A DNA stretch of 64,000 nt, from contig OZ220718.1 in NCBI GenBank assembly GCA_965116765.1, positions 1,612,001-1,676,000 on the forward strand, given 5' to 3'. Below the pieces are notes generated by a model. It was given only the letters and a program-made list of their open reading frames with translations. It searched no databases and was not told where the DNA came from. Position 1 is the first letter of the stretch; each line of letters starts with the position of its first letter. Of this stretch, positions 55,501 to 64,000 are shown piece by piece. The DNA comes from JAJEEA01 sp965116765 (GTDB taxonomy: Bacteria > Acidobacteriota > Vicinamibacteria > Vicinamibacterales > UBA8438). The translations under genes and the position numbers were made by a program.

Positions 55501-57335
55501 CTCTTCGCGACCAGCTCCGGGACGCCGACGCACCGGCCGCGGACGGCCTGCGGAAGATCCTCGACGACCCGGCGTTCGACCCGCGCCTCGACGCCGTCGT
55601 CGACGCCGCCGGCGTCGAGCTGGAAGAGCGCGCGGCCCGCGACGCGGAGCTCGCCCGGGCGGTGCTGACGCTGGAGACGAGCGTGGCCGGCATCGACCGG
55701 CACCGGAAGGGCCTGCGCGACAGCTCGGACCTCGAGCTCGCGAGCGTGGCGCGGGGCCTCGCCGGCGGCTACGTCGAGCCCACGCCCGGGGGCGACCCCA
55801 TCGTCAATCCCGACGCCGTCCCCACCGGGCGCAACCTCTTCTCCATCGACGCCGAGAAGACGCCGTCGCCGGAGGCGTGGACGGTGGGGCGCGGCCTGGC
55901 GGAGGCGCTGCTCGACCAGCACCGGCAGCGGCACGACGCGTATCCCCGGAAGGTCGCCTTCACCCTCTGGCCGAGCGACTTCATCGGCACCGAGGGCGCC
56001 ACCATCGGCCAGATCTTCTACCTGCTCGGCGTCGAGCCGGTGTGGGACCCGTTCGGGCGGGTCGCCGACCTGCGCCTGATGCCGGCGGCCGACCTCGGCC
56101 GGCCCCGCATCGACGTCGTCGTCCAGACCGCCGGCCAGCTCCGAGACCTCGCCGCCTCGCGCCTCGCGCTGATCAACCGCGCCGTCGCGATGGCGGCCGA
56201 GGCGCGCGACGCCGAGGCGCACGCGAACTTCGTCGAGGAAGGACGGCTGCGCGCCGAGGAAGTGATGATGGCCAGGGGCCTCTCCCCCGCCGACGCGCGG
56301 CGCTACTCGACCCTGCGCGTCTTCGGCGGCGTGAACGGCAACTACGGCACCGCCATCATGGGGATGGTCGAGAGCGGCGACCGCTGGGAGGACGACGCCG
56401 AGGTCGCCGGCCAGTACCTCCGCAACATGGGCGCCGTCTACGACGAGGGCGAGCTGTGGAGCTTCTACGCCGAGGGCGTCTTCGAGGCGGCCCTCGCCGG
56501 CACCGAGATCGTGGTGCAGCCGCGGGAGAGCCACACCTGGGGCGCCCTGAGCCTCGACCACGTCTACGAGTTCATGGGCGGGCTCAGCCTCGCCGTCCGC
56601 CACGTCACCGGCCGCGACGCCGACGCCTACTTCAACGACTTCCGCAACGCCCAGCGGCCGCGGGTGACGGACCTCACCGAGACGGTCTGGACCGAGGCGC
56701 GGTCGACGCTGCTCAACCCGGCCTACATCGGCGAGATGCAGGAGGGCGGCGCCTCGTCGGCCGAGAAGTTCGCCGAGACGTTCCGCAACACCTACGGGTG
56801 GAACGTGATGAAGCCGGCCGCCATCGACGACGCGCTGTGGAACGAGCTGTACGAGGTGTACGTCGACGACCGCCACGACCTCGGGGTCCACGACTTCTTC
56901 CGGCGCGAGAACCCCTATGCCCTGCAGGAGATGACGGCGGTGATGCTCGAGACCGTTCGCAAGGGCCTGTGGGAGGCCACCGCGCAGCAGGTGGCGGTGC
57001 TCGCGGAGCTCCACACCCGGCTGGTGGAGGAGTTCGAGGCGGGCTGCAGCGGGTTCGTCTGCGACAACGCGGCCCTGGCGTCGTTCATCGCCGAGCAGGC
57101 CCCGGCCGACCTCGCGGCCGCCTATCGCAGCGAGCTGCAGCGCAACCTGACGACGAGCGTGGAGCTGACGGAGGCGAGCGTGGTGCTGGCCCAGCAGGAG
57201 GCGGAGCCGCGGCCGGCCGACGCGGCGGCGAACCGCCCGACCCCGGCCCGCGCGGCGTGGCTGGGGGTCGTCCTCGCCGCGGGCCTGTTCGTGGTCGCGC
57301 TGCTCGTCCTGCGGAGACGGCGGAGCACGACCTGA
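52540..57335 (+). CDS. CobN-like membrane-anchored chelatase (HmuS-like), one frameshift
   Basis: The reconstructed protein is about 1,598 residues. The N-terminus has one helix (RRTIAAALLATAGLWGAAAA) and a short domain, and the frame is lost near 53190 in a run of six C (ADAP). It resumes with KIALITSVPGPFNANRDHVD. The body is the CobN/ChlH large chelatase fold: MHFGTHGSLEFTPWKQIALS, YVYVMSNVGEGIIAKRRSYA, VTHLTPPF, TLRVFGGVNGNYGTAIMGMV and DHVYEFMGGLS. A second helix (WLGVVLAAGLFVVALLVLRR) closes it. Anchors at both ends would place the body in the periplasm, unlike cytosolic CobN. With no CobS/CobT nearby, ATP-driven cobalt insertion is unlikely. A tetrapyrrole (de)chelatase of the HmuS kind is more plausible. 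The second copy at 62936 matches through this region with an intact frame. Confidence 0.8.
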
Positions 57336-57443
57336 CACGGCGGCGGCGCTCGTCCCCGGAGGCGGCGGAGCACGACCCGACACGGACCCGCGCCGGCCTC
57401 ATCGCGGGTCCGGCCACGAGTTGTTCGGAGGCAGGAGACGACC

Positions 57444-59789
57444 ATGCGACGCATCTCTACCGCGACCACCCTGCTGGCGGTCATCCTGGCCGGCGGCGCA
57501 GGCCCCGGCGGCGGCGTGACGGCGCACGCGCAGTCGCCCCTGTCGCCGGCGCCGCCGCCCGAGACCGCGCCGCCCCTCCCGCACGCGTCGTCGGACGCGT
57601 CCGGGGCCTGGGTCGGCGACGTGCTGTACGTGCATGCGGGAGATCGACCGCCCGTTTCCCCCGGCGGCGCGGGCGCGGCGAGCGCGGCCCTCTACGCGCT
57701 CTCGCCGGCGGACGCGTCCTGGGCGACGGTGTGGACCGGCGCTCCGGTTCGCGGCGCCGTGCTCGTCAGCGACGGCGACGACCTCTACCGGGTGGGCGGC
57801 GTCGACGTCTCGGGGGCCCGCCGGATCCGCCCCGACCTGGAACGCTGGGACCCCGCGGGCCGGCGCTGGGTCGGCCTGACGCCGATGCCGTCGGGCCGGA
57901 CGGACCACGCGGCGGTCGTGGTCGGACGCGAGCTCTGGGTGATAGGCGGATGGGCGCCCTCGGCCCCGGCCGAAAGGCCCCGCCGAGGACGCCGGCCGCC
58001 CCCGGTGCCGGACGGCGACTGGCGCGAGGAGGTGCTCGTCGCCGATCTCGACGCCGACCCCGTGGCCTGGACGGTGGCGGAGGCGGCCACGCTGCGCATG
58101 CATTCGCTCGCCGCGGCCGTCCACGGCGACGCCATCTGGGTCGCCGGCGGCATGACGCCGCGGGGGCCGGCACTGGAGGCACATCGGCTGGACCCGCGGA
58201 CGCGGACCCTGACGCCGGCGCCCGCCCCGCCGTTGCGCGGCCGCGGCCGGGGCGTCGGCCTGGGGTTGGCCGCGACCGGCGGAAGCCTGTTCGCGAGCGA
58301 GCTGAACCAGCTGTACCGCCTCGACCCCGACGGGAACGCCTGGCAGATGCTCGCCTACGAGATCGAGCCGGAACGCGCAAACCACGCGCTGGTGGGCGGG
58401 CCGGGCGCGCACGCGCCGGCGGGCGGACCGGGCGCGCACGGTGCCGTGGCGGACGGACCGGGCGTGCTCCACATCGCGGGGGGAGCCGCGCACGGCCGGA
58501 CCCATGCTCTCGTCGACCGCGTCGAGACGGCCTTGCTCCGGCCGAGCGACATCGCCGACGCGCCGCGGCGCGCGAGGGGCGCGGCCGGCGACCGGCCACC
58601 CCTGGCCGGGGCCCGGCGCTGGCCCGGCTTCCGGGGACCGGCGTTCGGTCACAGCGAGGCCCGCGGCCTCCCGCTGACCTGGTCGGACGAGGAAGGCGTC
58701 GCGTGGCGGCACGCGATCGGCGGCTACGGCCAGTCGAGCCCCGTGGTCTGGGACGGCGTCGTGTTCGTCACCGCCATCGACGGCCCGATGCGCGAGACGC
58801 AGATCGTCGAGGCGGTCGACGCCGAGACCGGCGCGCTACGGTGGCGCCACACCCTGCCGTCGAGCCACCCCGTCGAGGTGACGTTCACCATGGCGAAGGG
58901 CGCGCCGACGCCCCGCGTCGACGCCGAGCGCGTCTACTACCTGTTCGAGAGCGGCGACCTGGGCGCCCTGAGCCACGACGGCGAGCCGGTCTGGTCGCGG
59001 TCGCTGAAGGCGGAGTACGGCGCCATCGAGGGCTACGGGCTGGGCAGCTCGCTCGCCGGCAATGACGAGGCGCTGTTCGTCCTCGCCGCCCACGACGGGC
59101 CCTCGTACCTGCTGGCCGTCGACCCCGCCACCGGCGAGACGCGGTGGAAGGCGGATCGTCCCGCGAGGTCCTCCTGGACGACGCCGCTCGTCCTGCCCCG
59201 GGGCGACGGCGAGCTCGTCGTAATCAGCGTCGACGGCATGGTCGAGGCGTACGACGCGGGGACCGGCGAGCGCGTCTGGTGGCTCGACGGCCTCTCCGGC
59301 AACCGGCTCCCGTCGCCGGTCGTCGCCGGAGACCGCATCGTCGTCCCCTCGATGGACTCGGGGTCGAATCTCGCCCTGCCCATCGAGCACCGCGGGCGCC
59401 TGCGGAACGAGCAGGTGCTCTGGCGCGGCCAGAGCGCGACGGCGTCGATGTCGTCGCCGGTGGTGACCGGCGAGTCGGTCTGGTTCACCAATTCGCGGGG
59501 CGTCATCCGCAGCCTGGCGCTCGAATCGGGCCGGTCGCGATGGGCGGTCCGCCTGCCGTCTCCCGCGTCGGCGACGCCCATCGTCAACGGCGACCGCGTC
59601 TACCTGTTCGGGAACGACGGCGCGGCCTCGGTCTTCGCCGCCGACGCGGCCGAGCCGACCGAGGTGGCCAGGAACACGCTGACGGTCTCCGAGCGGGTGT
59701 ACGGGGTCGCCGCCGTCGACGGCGCGTTCCTCGTCAGGACGGGCCGGGAGCTGATCCGCATCGGGCGCGGCGGCGCAACCGGGAACTGA
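57444..59789 (+). CDS. Exported protein with Kelch-like and PQQ-like propellers
   Basis: This 781-residue secreted protein begins with a signal peptide (ATTLLAVILAGGAGPGGGVT) and a Pro-rich linker. Residues about 50-380 look like Kelch-type blades (DLYRVGGVDVSGARRI, LWVIGGWAPSAPAE, IWVAGGMTPRGPALEA). After a low-complexity G-G-P-G-A-H stretch (about 325-340), residues about 405-780 form a PQQ-like propeller that opens RRWPGFRGPAFGHSEARGLP, with blades such as AVDAETGALRWRHTLP and AVDPATGETRWKADRP. No catalytic residue set is recognised. It lies about 110 bases after the CobN-like gene in the same operon and may scaffold or bind a ligand in the periplasm or at the surface. Confidence 0.78.
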   Translation: MRRISTATTLLAVILAGGAGPGGGVTAHAQSPLSPAPPPETAPPLPHASSDASGAWVGDVLYVHAGDRPPVSPGGAGAASAALYALSPADASWATVWTGAPVRGAVLVSDGDDLYRVGGVDVSGARRIRPDLERWDPAGRRWVGLTPMPSGRTDHAAVVVGRELWVIGGWAPSAPAERPRRGRRPPPVPDGDWREEVLVADLDADPVAWTVAEAATLRMHSLAAAVHGDAIWVAGGMTPRGPALEAHRLDPRTRTLTPAPAPPLRGRGRGVGLGLAATGGSLFASELNQLYRLDPDGNAWQMLAYEIEPERANHALVGGPGAHAPAGGPGAHGAVADGPGVLHIAGGAAHGRTHALVDRVETALLRPSDIADAPRRARGAAGDRPPLAGARRWPGFRGPAFGHSEARGLPLTWSDEEGVAWRHAIGGYGQSSPVVWDGVVFVTAIDGPMRETQIVEAVDAETGALRWRHTLPSSHPVEVTFTMAKGAPTPRVDAERVYYLFESGDLGALSHDGEPVWSRSLKAEYGAIEGYGLGSSLAGNDEALFVLAAHDGPSYLLAVDPATGETRWKADRPARSSWTTPLVLPRGDGELVVISVDGMVEAYDAGTGERVWWLDGLSGNRLPSPVVAGDRIVVPSMDSGSNLALPIEHRGRLRNEQVLWRGQSATASMSSPVVTGESVWFTNSRGVIRSLALESGRSRWAVRLPSPASATPIVNGDRVYLFGNDGAASVFAADAAEPTEVARNTLTVSERVYGVAAVDGAFLVRTGRELIRIGRGGATGN

Positions 59790-59968
59790 ACGGAGTGGCC
59801 GCCGGCGACGGTGCATCGTTCGTCGGGACGGGCCGGAAGCTGCTCCGCATCGGTCGCGGCAGGCGCAACCCGGACGGAACGGAGTGGCCGCCGGCGACGG
59901 CGCGATTGCTCGCTCGGGACGAAGCGGGAGTCGATCCGCAGCGATCGGGACGGCGCAACCGGGACTGA
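59705..59968. repeat. Three tandem copies of about 87-91 bp from the propeller gene's 3' end
   Basis: The last part of the propeller gene (from GTCGCCGCCGTCGACGG at 59705) is repeated after the stop at 59796 and again, more degraded, at 59883. Translated, the copies keep R-x-L-I/L-R-I-G-R-G. Only the first is inside the gene. They arose by tandem duplication of the gene end and now fill the gap before the next small-protein gene. Confidence 0.7.
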
Positions 59969-60012
59969 GCCGGACTGGTCCGCCTGGCGCCGCGCAACGT
60001 GCAAGCAGAGCC

Positions 60013-60294
60013 ATGACGAAGCCGAGCCGGCCCATCGCATCCGCAGTGCTGGTGCTGGCGTGCGCCCTGCTGCCGGCCGGCTTCCTCTCTCACGGGCACG
60101 ACGACGGCGACTTCGGCGGTCACGATCACCACTGCACCCTCTGCTGTCTCCGCGACCACTCCACGGTGGCGACGGCGGCGGCGGCCGCGCCCGCGGCGGC
60201 GGTCCCGGTGGCGCTCGTCGCCGCCATGACCCGCTGCCGGCACGGCTTCCGGACCGCGCCCGACCCGCACCCCACCCGCGGCCCCCCCGCGTAG
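60013..60294 (+). CDS. Small exported His/Cys protein, copy 5 (DUF2946-like)
   Basis: This 93-residue protein has a signal peptide (IASAVLVLACALLPAGFLSH), then HGHDDGDFGGHDHHCTLCCL with C-x-x-C-C and six His, an Ala/Val-rich linker and the tail PTRGPPA. Its start (MTKPSRP) and first third are nearly the same as copy 4. It lies directly ahead of the second TonB receptor, which starts about 125 bases later, and so repeats the arrangement small protein then uptake or chelatase gene. Confidence 0.72.
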   Translation: MTKPSRPIASAVLVLACALLPAGFLSHGHDDGDFGGHDHHCTLCCLRDHSTVATAAAAAPAAAVPVALVAAMTRCRHGFRTAPDPHPTRGPPA

Positions 60295-60418
60295 CGCCTC
60301 CTGTCGTTGCGTCGACCCGGTGCCTGGCAAGGGCCATCCGCGGGTCGGCCATTCAACCGTGGGAATCGGCGGCTCGCCGGCCGGGGCATCCGGCGCGCGA
60401 CCGCCGCGGAGGTGTGAC

Positions 60419-62842
60419 GTGAGAATGCGTGTACGTAGTCGACTGGCCCTTCCTCTCGCCCTGGCCGTGCTCTTCGCGGCCGGACCGTTCGCAGCGGGTC
60501 CTGCATTCGGGCAGGCCGGCTCCATTCAGGGAACCGTCGTCGCCGAGGACGGCGGCGCGCCGCTGCCCGCCGCCGTCGTGGTCCTGGACGGGACGGGAAT
60601 GTCCGCCACCACGGGGGCGGACGGCACGTTCGTCATCGACGGCGTTCCCGCCGGCACCTTTCAGCTGACGGTCACGCGGGAAGCCTTCGCGACGCTCACG
60701 TCGCCGGTGACGGTGGGGGCCGGGCAGCTCGTGCGGGTCGACCTCGAGCTCCCGGTGCTGGAGTTCGAGGAGAGCGTGGTGGTGACCGCGACCCAGACGG
60801 AACGCGCGCTCACCGAGGTCGCGGCCAGCGTCACGGTTCTCGACGCGGAGACCATCCAGGCGTCCCCGGCCCGCAACCTGCAGGACCTCCTGCGCCGCAC
60901 GCCGGGCATCGACTTCGTCGAGCGTTCGGGGATGGCCGCCCGGTCCAACTCGATGCTCGTCGTGCGGGGCGTCCCCGGCACGAAGCGAGCACTCTTCCTC
61001 GTCGACGGGCTCCCCGCCAACGACCTCGGCACCGGCACCCTGGCCGAGCTGAACCTCGTGCAGGTGCAGTCGGTCGAGCAGGTCGAGGTCGTCCGCGGGC
61101 CGTTCTCCAGCCTCTACGGCGCCAACGCCTTCGCCGGCGCCATCAACGCCATCACCCGCCAGGGGGCCGGGCCGCCGACCGCCGACTTCTTCGCGAGCGG
61201 CGGAAACTCGGGCTATCACCAGTTCGGCGGATCGACCCGCGGAGAATCGGGGCCCGTCGCCTACTCGTTCACGGCCGACCGCCGCCGCATCGACAACGTC
61301 TACAACCGCGAGACGCGCGTGAGCGGCGGGAGGGAGATCCCGCTGCAGAACGTCGGGTACGAGGACGTGCGCCTGAGCGGCCGGCTCGACTTCGCCCCCG
61401 CCGACGGGTGGACGGCGACGCTGCTGCCGCGCATCTCGCGCTACACGTCCGGGCTCGACGTCACGGGGCGCCTGCCGGTGGCCGTCGACGAGAACCGGAC
61501 CGGCACGTCGGTGAACCTCGGCGGCGTCCTCCGCCACCGGGGCGCCGGCCCCGTGTCGGCGCAGCTCAAGATCAGCCAGCGCGACCTGCGCTCACATATC
61601 TTCCAGGAGAACTACACGCGCACGCCGACCCGGCAGACGACCATCGTCGGGCTCCCCGGATCGGGTCTCACCGAGTCGGTCGAGCGCGGCGCTCACCCCT
61701 TCGCCGCCCTCACCGACCGGAACACGGCCATCCAGAGCACGCTCGTCGAGCCGCAGCTCACCTGGACGCCGAGCCTGAGCCACTCCGTCGTGTTCGGGGC
61801 CACCTACATCCACGACCGCGGGAACTTCGGCGACAGCGTCATCGTCGACCGCACGAACCTGCTCGGCTCCGACGCCGACCTCGCGGCGGAGGCCCTGGGC
61901 CTGCAGGCCGAGCTTCTCGCCGGCGGCGCCGTCAATCCGTCCGTCAGCATCGTCCGCGACCCGCCGCTCGGCGACGTCTTTCCCCTCTCGGCCGGGTCCC
62001 GGGAGCTGTTCCACGTCGCGGCGGCCTACGTGCAGGACGAATGGGACGTGGCGGACCGGGTGCGGCTCGTTCCGGGCCTGCGCTTCGACTATCACTCGCG
62101 GTTCGGCACCGTCGCCTCGCCGAAGGTCGCGCTGCTGTACTCCATCACGCCGTCGACGCGCGTCCGCACGTCGGCCGGCCGCGCGTTCCGGGCGCCGAGC
62201 CTGTCGGAGCTCTTCGGGAACGTGGTCTTCCACGGCACCACGCCCGGCTTCCCGAACCCCGACCTCAGGCCCGAGTACATCATCTCGTTCGACGGGGGCA
62301 TCCAGCACGAGGTGAGCCGCGCGTTCCGGACCGAGATGAACGTCTTCCACAACGACATGACGGACCTCGTCCAGCTCATCGCCACGGCCGACCGCAGTCA
62401 CTTCGACTGGGTGAACGTCGCCGAGGCCCGCTCGACCGGCGTCGAGCTGGTGGCGAACGGGCAGGCCGCCGCCTGGCTCGACTACTACGCCAACTACACG
62501 TACACGGACAGCGAGGACCTGGCCACCGGGAACCTGCTGTCCCGCGTGCCGCGGCACAAGGTCAACCTGGGCCTCGAGGTCGGCGCCTGGCTGGGCTCGT
62601 GGCGCCTGACCGGATCCGTCGACCAGCGGTGGGTCGACGAGCGCTTCCAGACGTCGCGGGGCCGGCCGGTCTGGCTCGAAGAGTACGCCCGCACCGATTT
62701 CGGGCTCTACGTCCGCCCGAACGACAACCTGCGCGTGGGCGTTCAGGTGCTGAACCTGATGGACGCCTACTACGACGAGACGCTGGGGGCCCCGACGGCG
62801 GCCCGGATGTACTCGGTGAGCCTGGCGGTGACGCCGTTCTAG
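60419..62842 (+). CDS. TonB-dependent receptor of the CobN-like operon
   Basis: This protein of about 807 residues has a signal peptide (ALPLALAVLFAAGPFAAGPA), a carboxypeptidase-like domain (GSIQGTVVAEDGGAPLPAAV), and a plug (NLQDLLRRTPGIDFVERSGM, VRGPFSSLYGANAFAGAINA). The 22-strand-type barrel ends ARMYSVSLAVTPF. Barrel strands near AFRAPSLSELFGNVVFHGTT show the F-R-A-P and N-P-D-L motif region (NPDLRPEYIISFDGG) common to haem, vitamin B12 and siderophore receptors. No His/Asp-rich loop is seen, so its ligand probably differs from that of the receptor at 47139-49538. GGAGG lies six bases before GTG 60419; ATG 60425 is an alternative. The second CobN-like gene follows after 93 bases. Confidence 0.85.
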   Translation: MRMRVRSRLALPLALAVLFAAGPFAAGPAFGQAGSIQGTVVAEDGGAPLPAAVVVLDGTGMSATTGADGTFVIDGVPAGTFQLTVTREAFATLTSPVTVGAGQLVRVDLELPVLEFEESVVVTATQTERALTEVAASVTVLDAETIQASPARNLQDLLRRTPGIDFVERSGMAARSNSMLVVRGVPGTKRALFLVDGLPANDLGTGTLAELNLVQVQSVEQVEVVRGPFSSLYGANAFAGAINAITRQGAGPPTADFFASGGNSGYHQFGGSTRGESGPVAYSFTADRRRIDNVYNRETRVSGGREIPLQNVGYEDVRLSGRLDFAPADGWTATLLPRISRYTSGLDVTGRLPVAVDENRTGTSVNLGGVLRHRGAGPVSAQLKISQRDLRSHIFQENYTRTPTRQTTIVGLPGSGLTESVERGAHPFAALTDRNTAIQSTLVEPQLTWTPSLSHSVVFGATYIHDRGNFGDSVIVDRTNLLGSDADLAAEALGLQAELLAGGAVNPSVSIVRDPPLGDVFPLSAGSRELFHVAAAYVQDEWDVADRVRLVPGLRFDYHSRFGTVASPKVALLYSITPSTRVRTSAGRAFRAPSLSELFGNVVFHGTTPGFPNPDLRPEYIISFDGGIQHEVSRAFRTEMNVFHNDMTDLVQLIATADRSHFDWVNVAEARSTGVELVANGQAAAWLDYYANYTYTDSEDLATGNLLSRVPRHKVNLGLEVGAWLGSWRLTGSVDQRWVDERFQTSRGRPVWLEEYARTDFGLYVRPNDNLRVGVQVLNLMDAYYDETLGAPTAARMYSVSLAVTPF

Positions 62843-62935
62843 CCGGGCGGGAAAGACCTGTCCGGGAGCCGGCCGTTTCGGGTCGGTTCCCGGGCGGGAA
62901 GCGGGTGATTCGCAAGACGGTCGAGGAGCAGGGTG

Positions 62936-64000
62936 ATGATGAAAGCGACGAGACGGACGGGCACGCTCCGGCGTCTGTTCAGGCCCGAGGCACGCCGCAG
63001 GACGATTCTCCTGGCCGCCCTCGCGCTGGCCGTGCTCGGAGCCGCGGCCGGGATCTACCGGCACTACCTCGCCCCCACCCGCATCGCGTTCGTCAACTTC
63101 CGGGGCGTCCAGCTCGCCCGCCTGGAGCGGGCGCGCGGAGACCAGGCGGTCCGCATCGAGTCGCTCGCCCTCGACGCCCTCCATCGCGCGGCGTCCTACC
63201 CGGTCGTGTTCATTCACGGGCGCGGGCTGGAGCTGCAGGAGACGCACATCGAGCAGCTTCGCGAGGCGGGGCGGCGCGGCGCGCGCCTGTTCGTCCGCGG
63301 CGTGTCGAACCCCGAGCACGACGTCACCAACCTGGCGGGCCGGCAGCTCGATCACGTCGGCGGCTACTTCCGGTTCGGGGGCACGGAGAACTACGCGCGC
63401 CTGCTCAACTACTCCCGCGCCGAGCTCGACGGCAAGGCGTTCCGGTCGGACCCGGTGCAGCCTCCCGCCGAGCGGGCGATGGACGTCCTCTTCCACCTCG
63501 ACGACCGCCTGACGTTCGAGACCGTCGACGCCTTCCGCGCCTACTACGCCGAGCAGGGCCTGGCCAAGCCGGACGCCCCGACCATCGCCCTCCTCACCAG
63601 CGTGCCCGGCCCCTTCAACGCCAACCGCGACCACGTCGACGCCATCATCGGGGCGCTCGAAGGGCGGGAGTGGAACGTCTTTCCGATCGCGAGCAACGAC
63701 AAGCGGCTCGAGTTCCTGCAGGCGATCGAGCCGGATCTCGTGGTCCTCATGCCCCACGGCCGCCTCTCCCGGGGACGTTCCCGGGACGCGATCGCGTGGC
63801 TCAGGGAGCGGAACATCCCGATGCTGACGGCGGTGTCGGTCTTCCAGGACCACGACGAGTGGATCGCCGACCAGCAGGGGATGGCGGGCGGGCTCCTGAC
63901 CCTCAGCGTCGTGCTGCCCGAGCTCGACGGCGGGGTGGCCCCCTACGCGGTGGCGGCGGAGTTCGAGGACGAGTACGGCTACGAGATCTTCGACGTGATG
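62936..64000 (+). CDS. Second CobN-like membrane-anchored chelatase, cut by window end
   Basis: 355 codons are visible, all in frame. The N-terminal helix (RRTILLAALALAVLGAAAGI) and the following domain are collinear with the first CobN-like protein: RIAFVNFRGVQLARLERARG, VFIHGRGLELQETHIEQLRE, GGTENYARLLNYSR, ALLTSVPGPFNANRDHVDAI and PDLVVLMPHGRLSRGRS. The DAPTIAL segment at about 63573-63590 is the intact counterpart of the broken site in copy 1. GAGGAG lies seven bases before the ATG at 62936 (another ATG follows directly). The catalytic half lies beyond the window, so activity cannot be judged. Confidence 0.82.
   Translation, partial: MMKATRRTGTLRRLFRPEARRRTILLAALALAVLGAAAGIYRHYLAPTRIAFVNFRGVQLARLERARGDQAVRIESLALDALHRAASYPVVFIHGRGLELQETHIEQLREAGRRGARLFVRGVSNPEHDVTNLAGRQLDHVGGYFRFGGTENYARLLNYSRAELDGKAFRSDPVQPPAERAMDVLFHLDDRLTFETVDAFRAYYAEQGLAKPDAPTIALLTSVPGPFNANRDHVDAIIGALEGREWNVFPIASNDKRLEFLQAIEPDLVVLMPHGRLSRGRSRDAIAWLRERNIPMLTAVSVFQDHDEWIADQQGMAGGLLTLSVVLPELDGGVAPYAVAAEFEDEYGYEIFDVM

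Noticed and set aside
52540..57335. Genuine cobaltochelatase CobN or magnesium chelatase ChlH/BchH of a biosynthetic pathway
   Set aside because: It has membrane anchors at both ends, TonB and propeller neighbours, and no CobS/CobT, ChlI/ChlD or other pathway genes.
53157..57383. Minus-strand frame of about 1,400 codons opposite the first CobN-like gene
   Set aside because: Antisense shadow produced by high GC; its composition is repetitive and the opposite strand encodes the chelatase motifs.
53285..59065. Plus-strand frame of about 1,900 codons across the chelatase and propeller genes
   Set aside because: Arg/Ala/Gly-rich out-of-frame reading spanning two real genes; no domain is visible.

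Overview
The window is about 64 kb of very GC-rich bacterial DNA. The gene set is typical of a Gram-negative, probably Acidobacteriota-like organism: an 808-residue MacB/FtsX permease of the orphan type common in Acidobacteria, three TonB-dependent receptors with carboxypeptidase-like N-terminal domains, Tat-exported amidohydrolases and PQQ-type propellers. There is no rRNA or tRNA marker here, so this placement is inference.

Positions 1-6276 hold a catabolic/transport block: a Rieske ring-hydroxylating dioxygenase (alpha and beta) with a conserved exported protein downstream, facing a YciI-like protein, an NCS2 purine-type permease with a cytoplasmic extension, and an SLC13-type anion permease. 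7004-12319 holds a frame-broken TonB receptor, a LuxR-type regulator and a truncated SUMF1-like protein. 12432-14165 is a second NCS2 permease gene, decayed by four frame changes. 14229-18845 is a compact set: a halogenase-like flavoprotein, a DUF1330-like protein, a sulfotransferase, and a bifunctional ATP sulfurylase/APS kinase that would supply its PAPS.

19050-30576 is a genomic graveyard. Fragments of a Tn3-family transposase, serine recombinases, a tyrosine integrase, Sel1-repeat genes and LuxR paralogues lie around a frame-broken MalT-like regulator, an intact DUF3604 protein, a small membrane protein and several short unknown ORFs. 31022-46584 is ordinary accessory genome: an AI-2E-family permease, a VapBC toxin-antitoxin pair with a dyad operator, a cupin, a PQQ propeller, two amidohydrolases, an alpha/beta hydrolase, the FtsX-type permease, and an ABC exporter operon (ATPase plus two large permeases).

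46747-64000 is the most interesting part. A TonB receptor with a His/Asp-rich loop (ZnuD-like) and five tiny secreted His/Cys proteins that all end in R-(G/A)-P-P-A flank a plus-strand operon. That operon holds an SMP-30-like propeller, a giant CobN-like chelatase with a membrane helix at each end, a Kelch/PQQ-type propeller, a second TonB receptor and a second CobN-like gene cut by the window end. No CobS/CobT-type ATPase is present. I read this as a duplicated metal or metallotetrapyrrole acquisition system, possibly a periplasmic dechelatase of the HmuS kind, each unit paired with small metal-binding proteins.

Several genes (first TonB receptor, MalT-like regulator, Sel1 gene, first CobN-like gene) carry a single frame break, two of them in short C or G runs. 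Some of these may be assembly errors rather than true pseudogenes.
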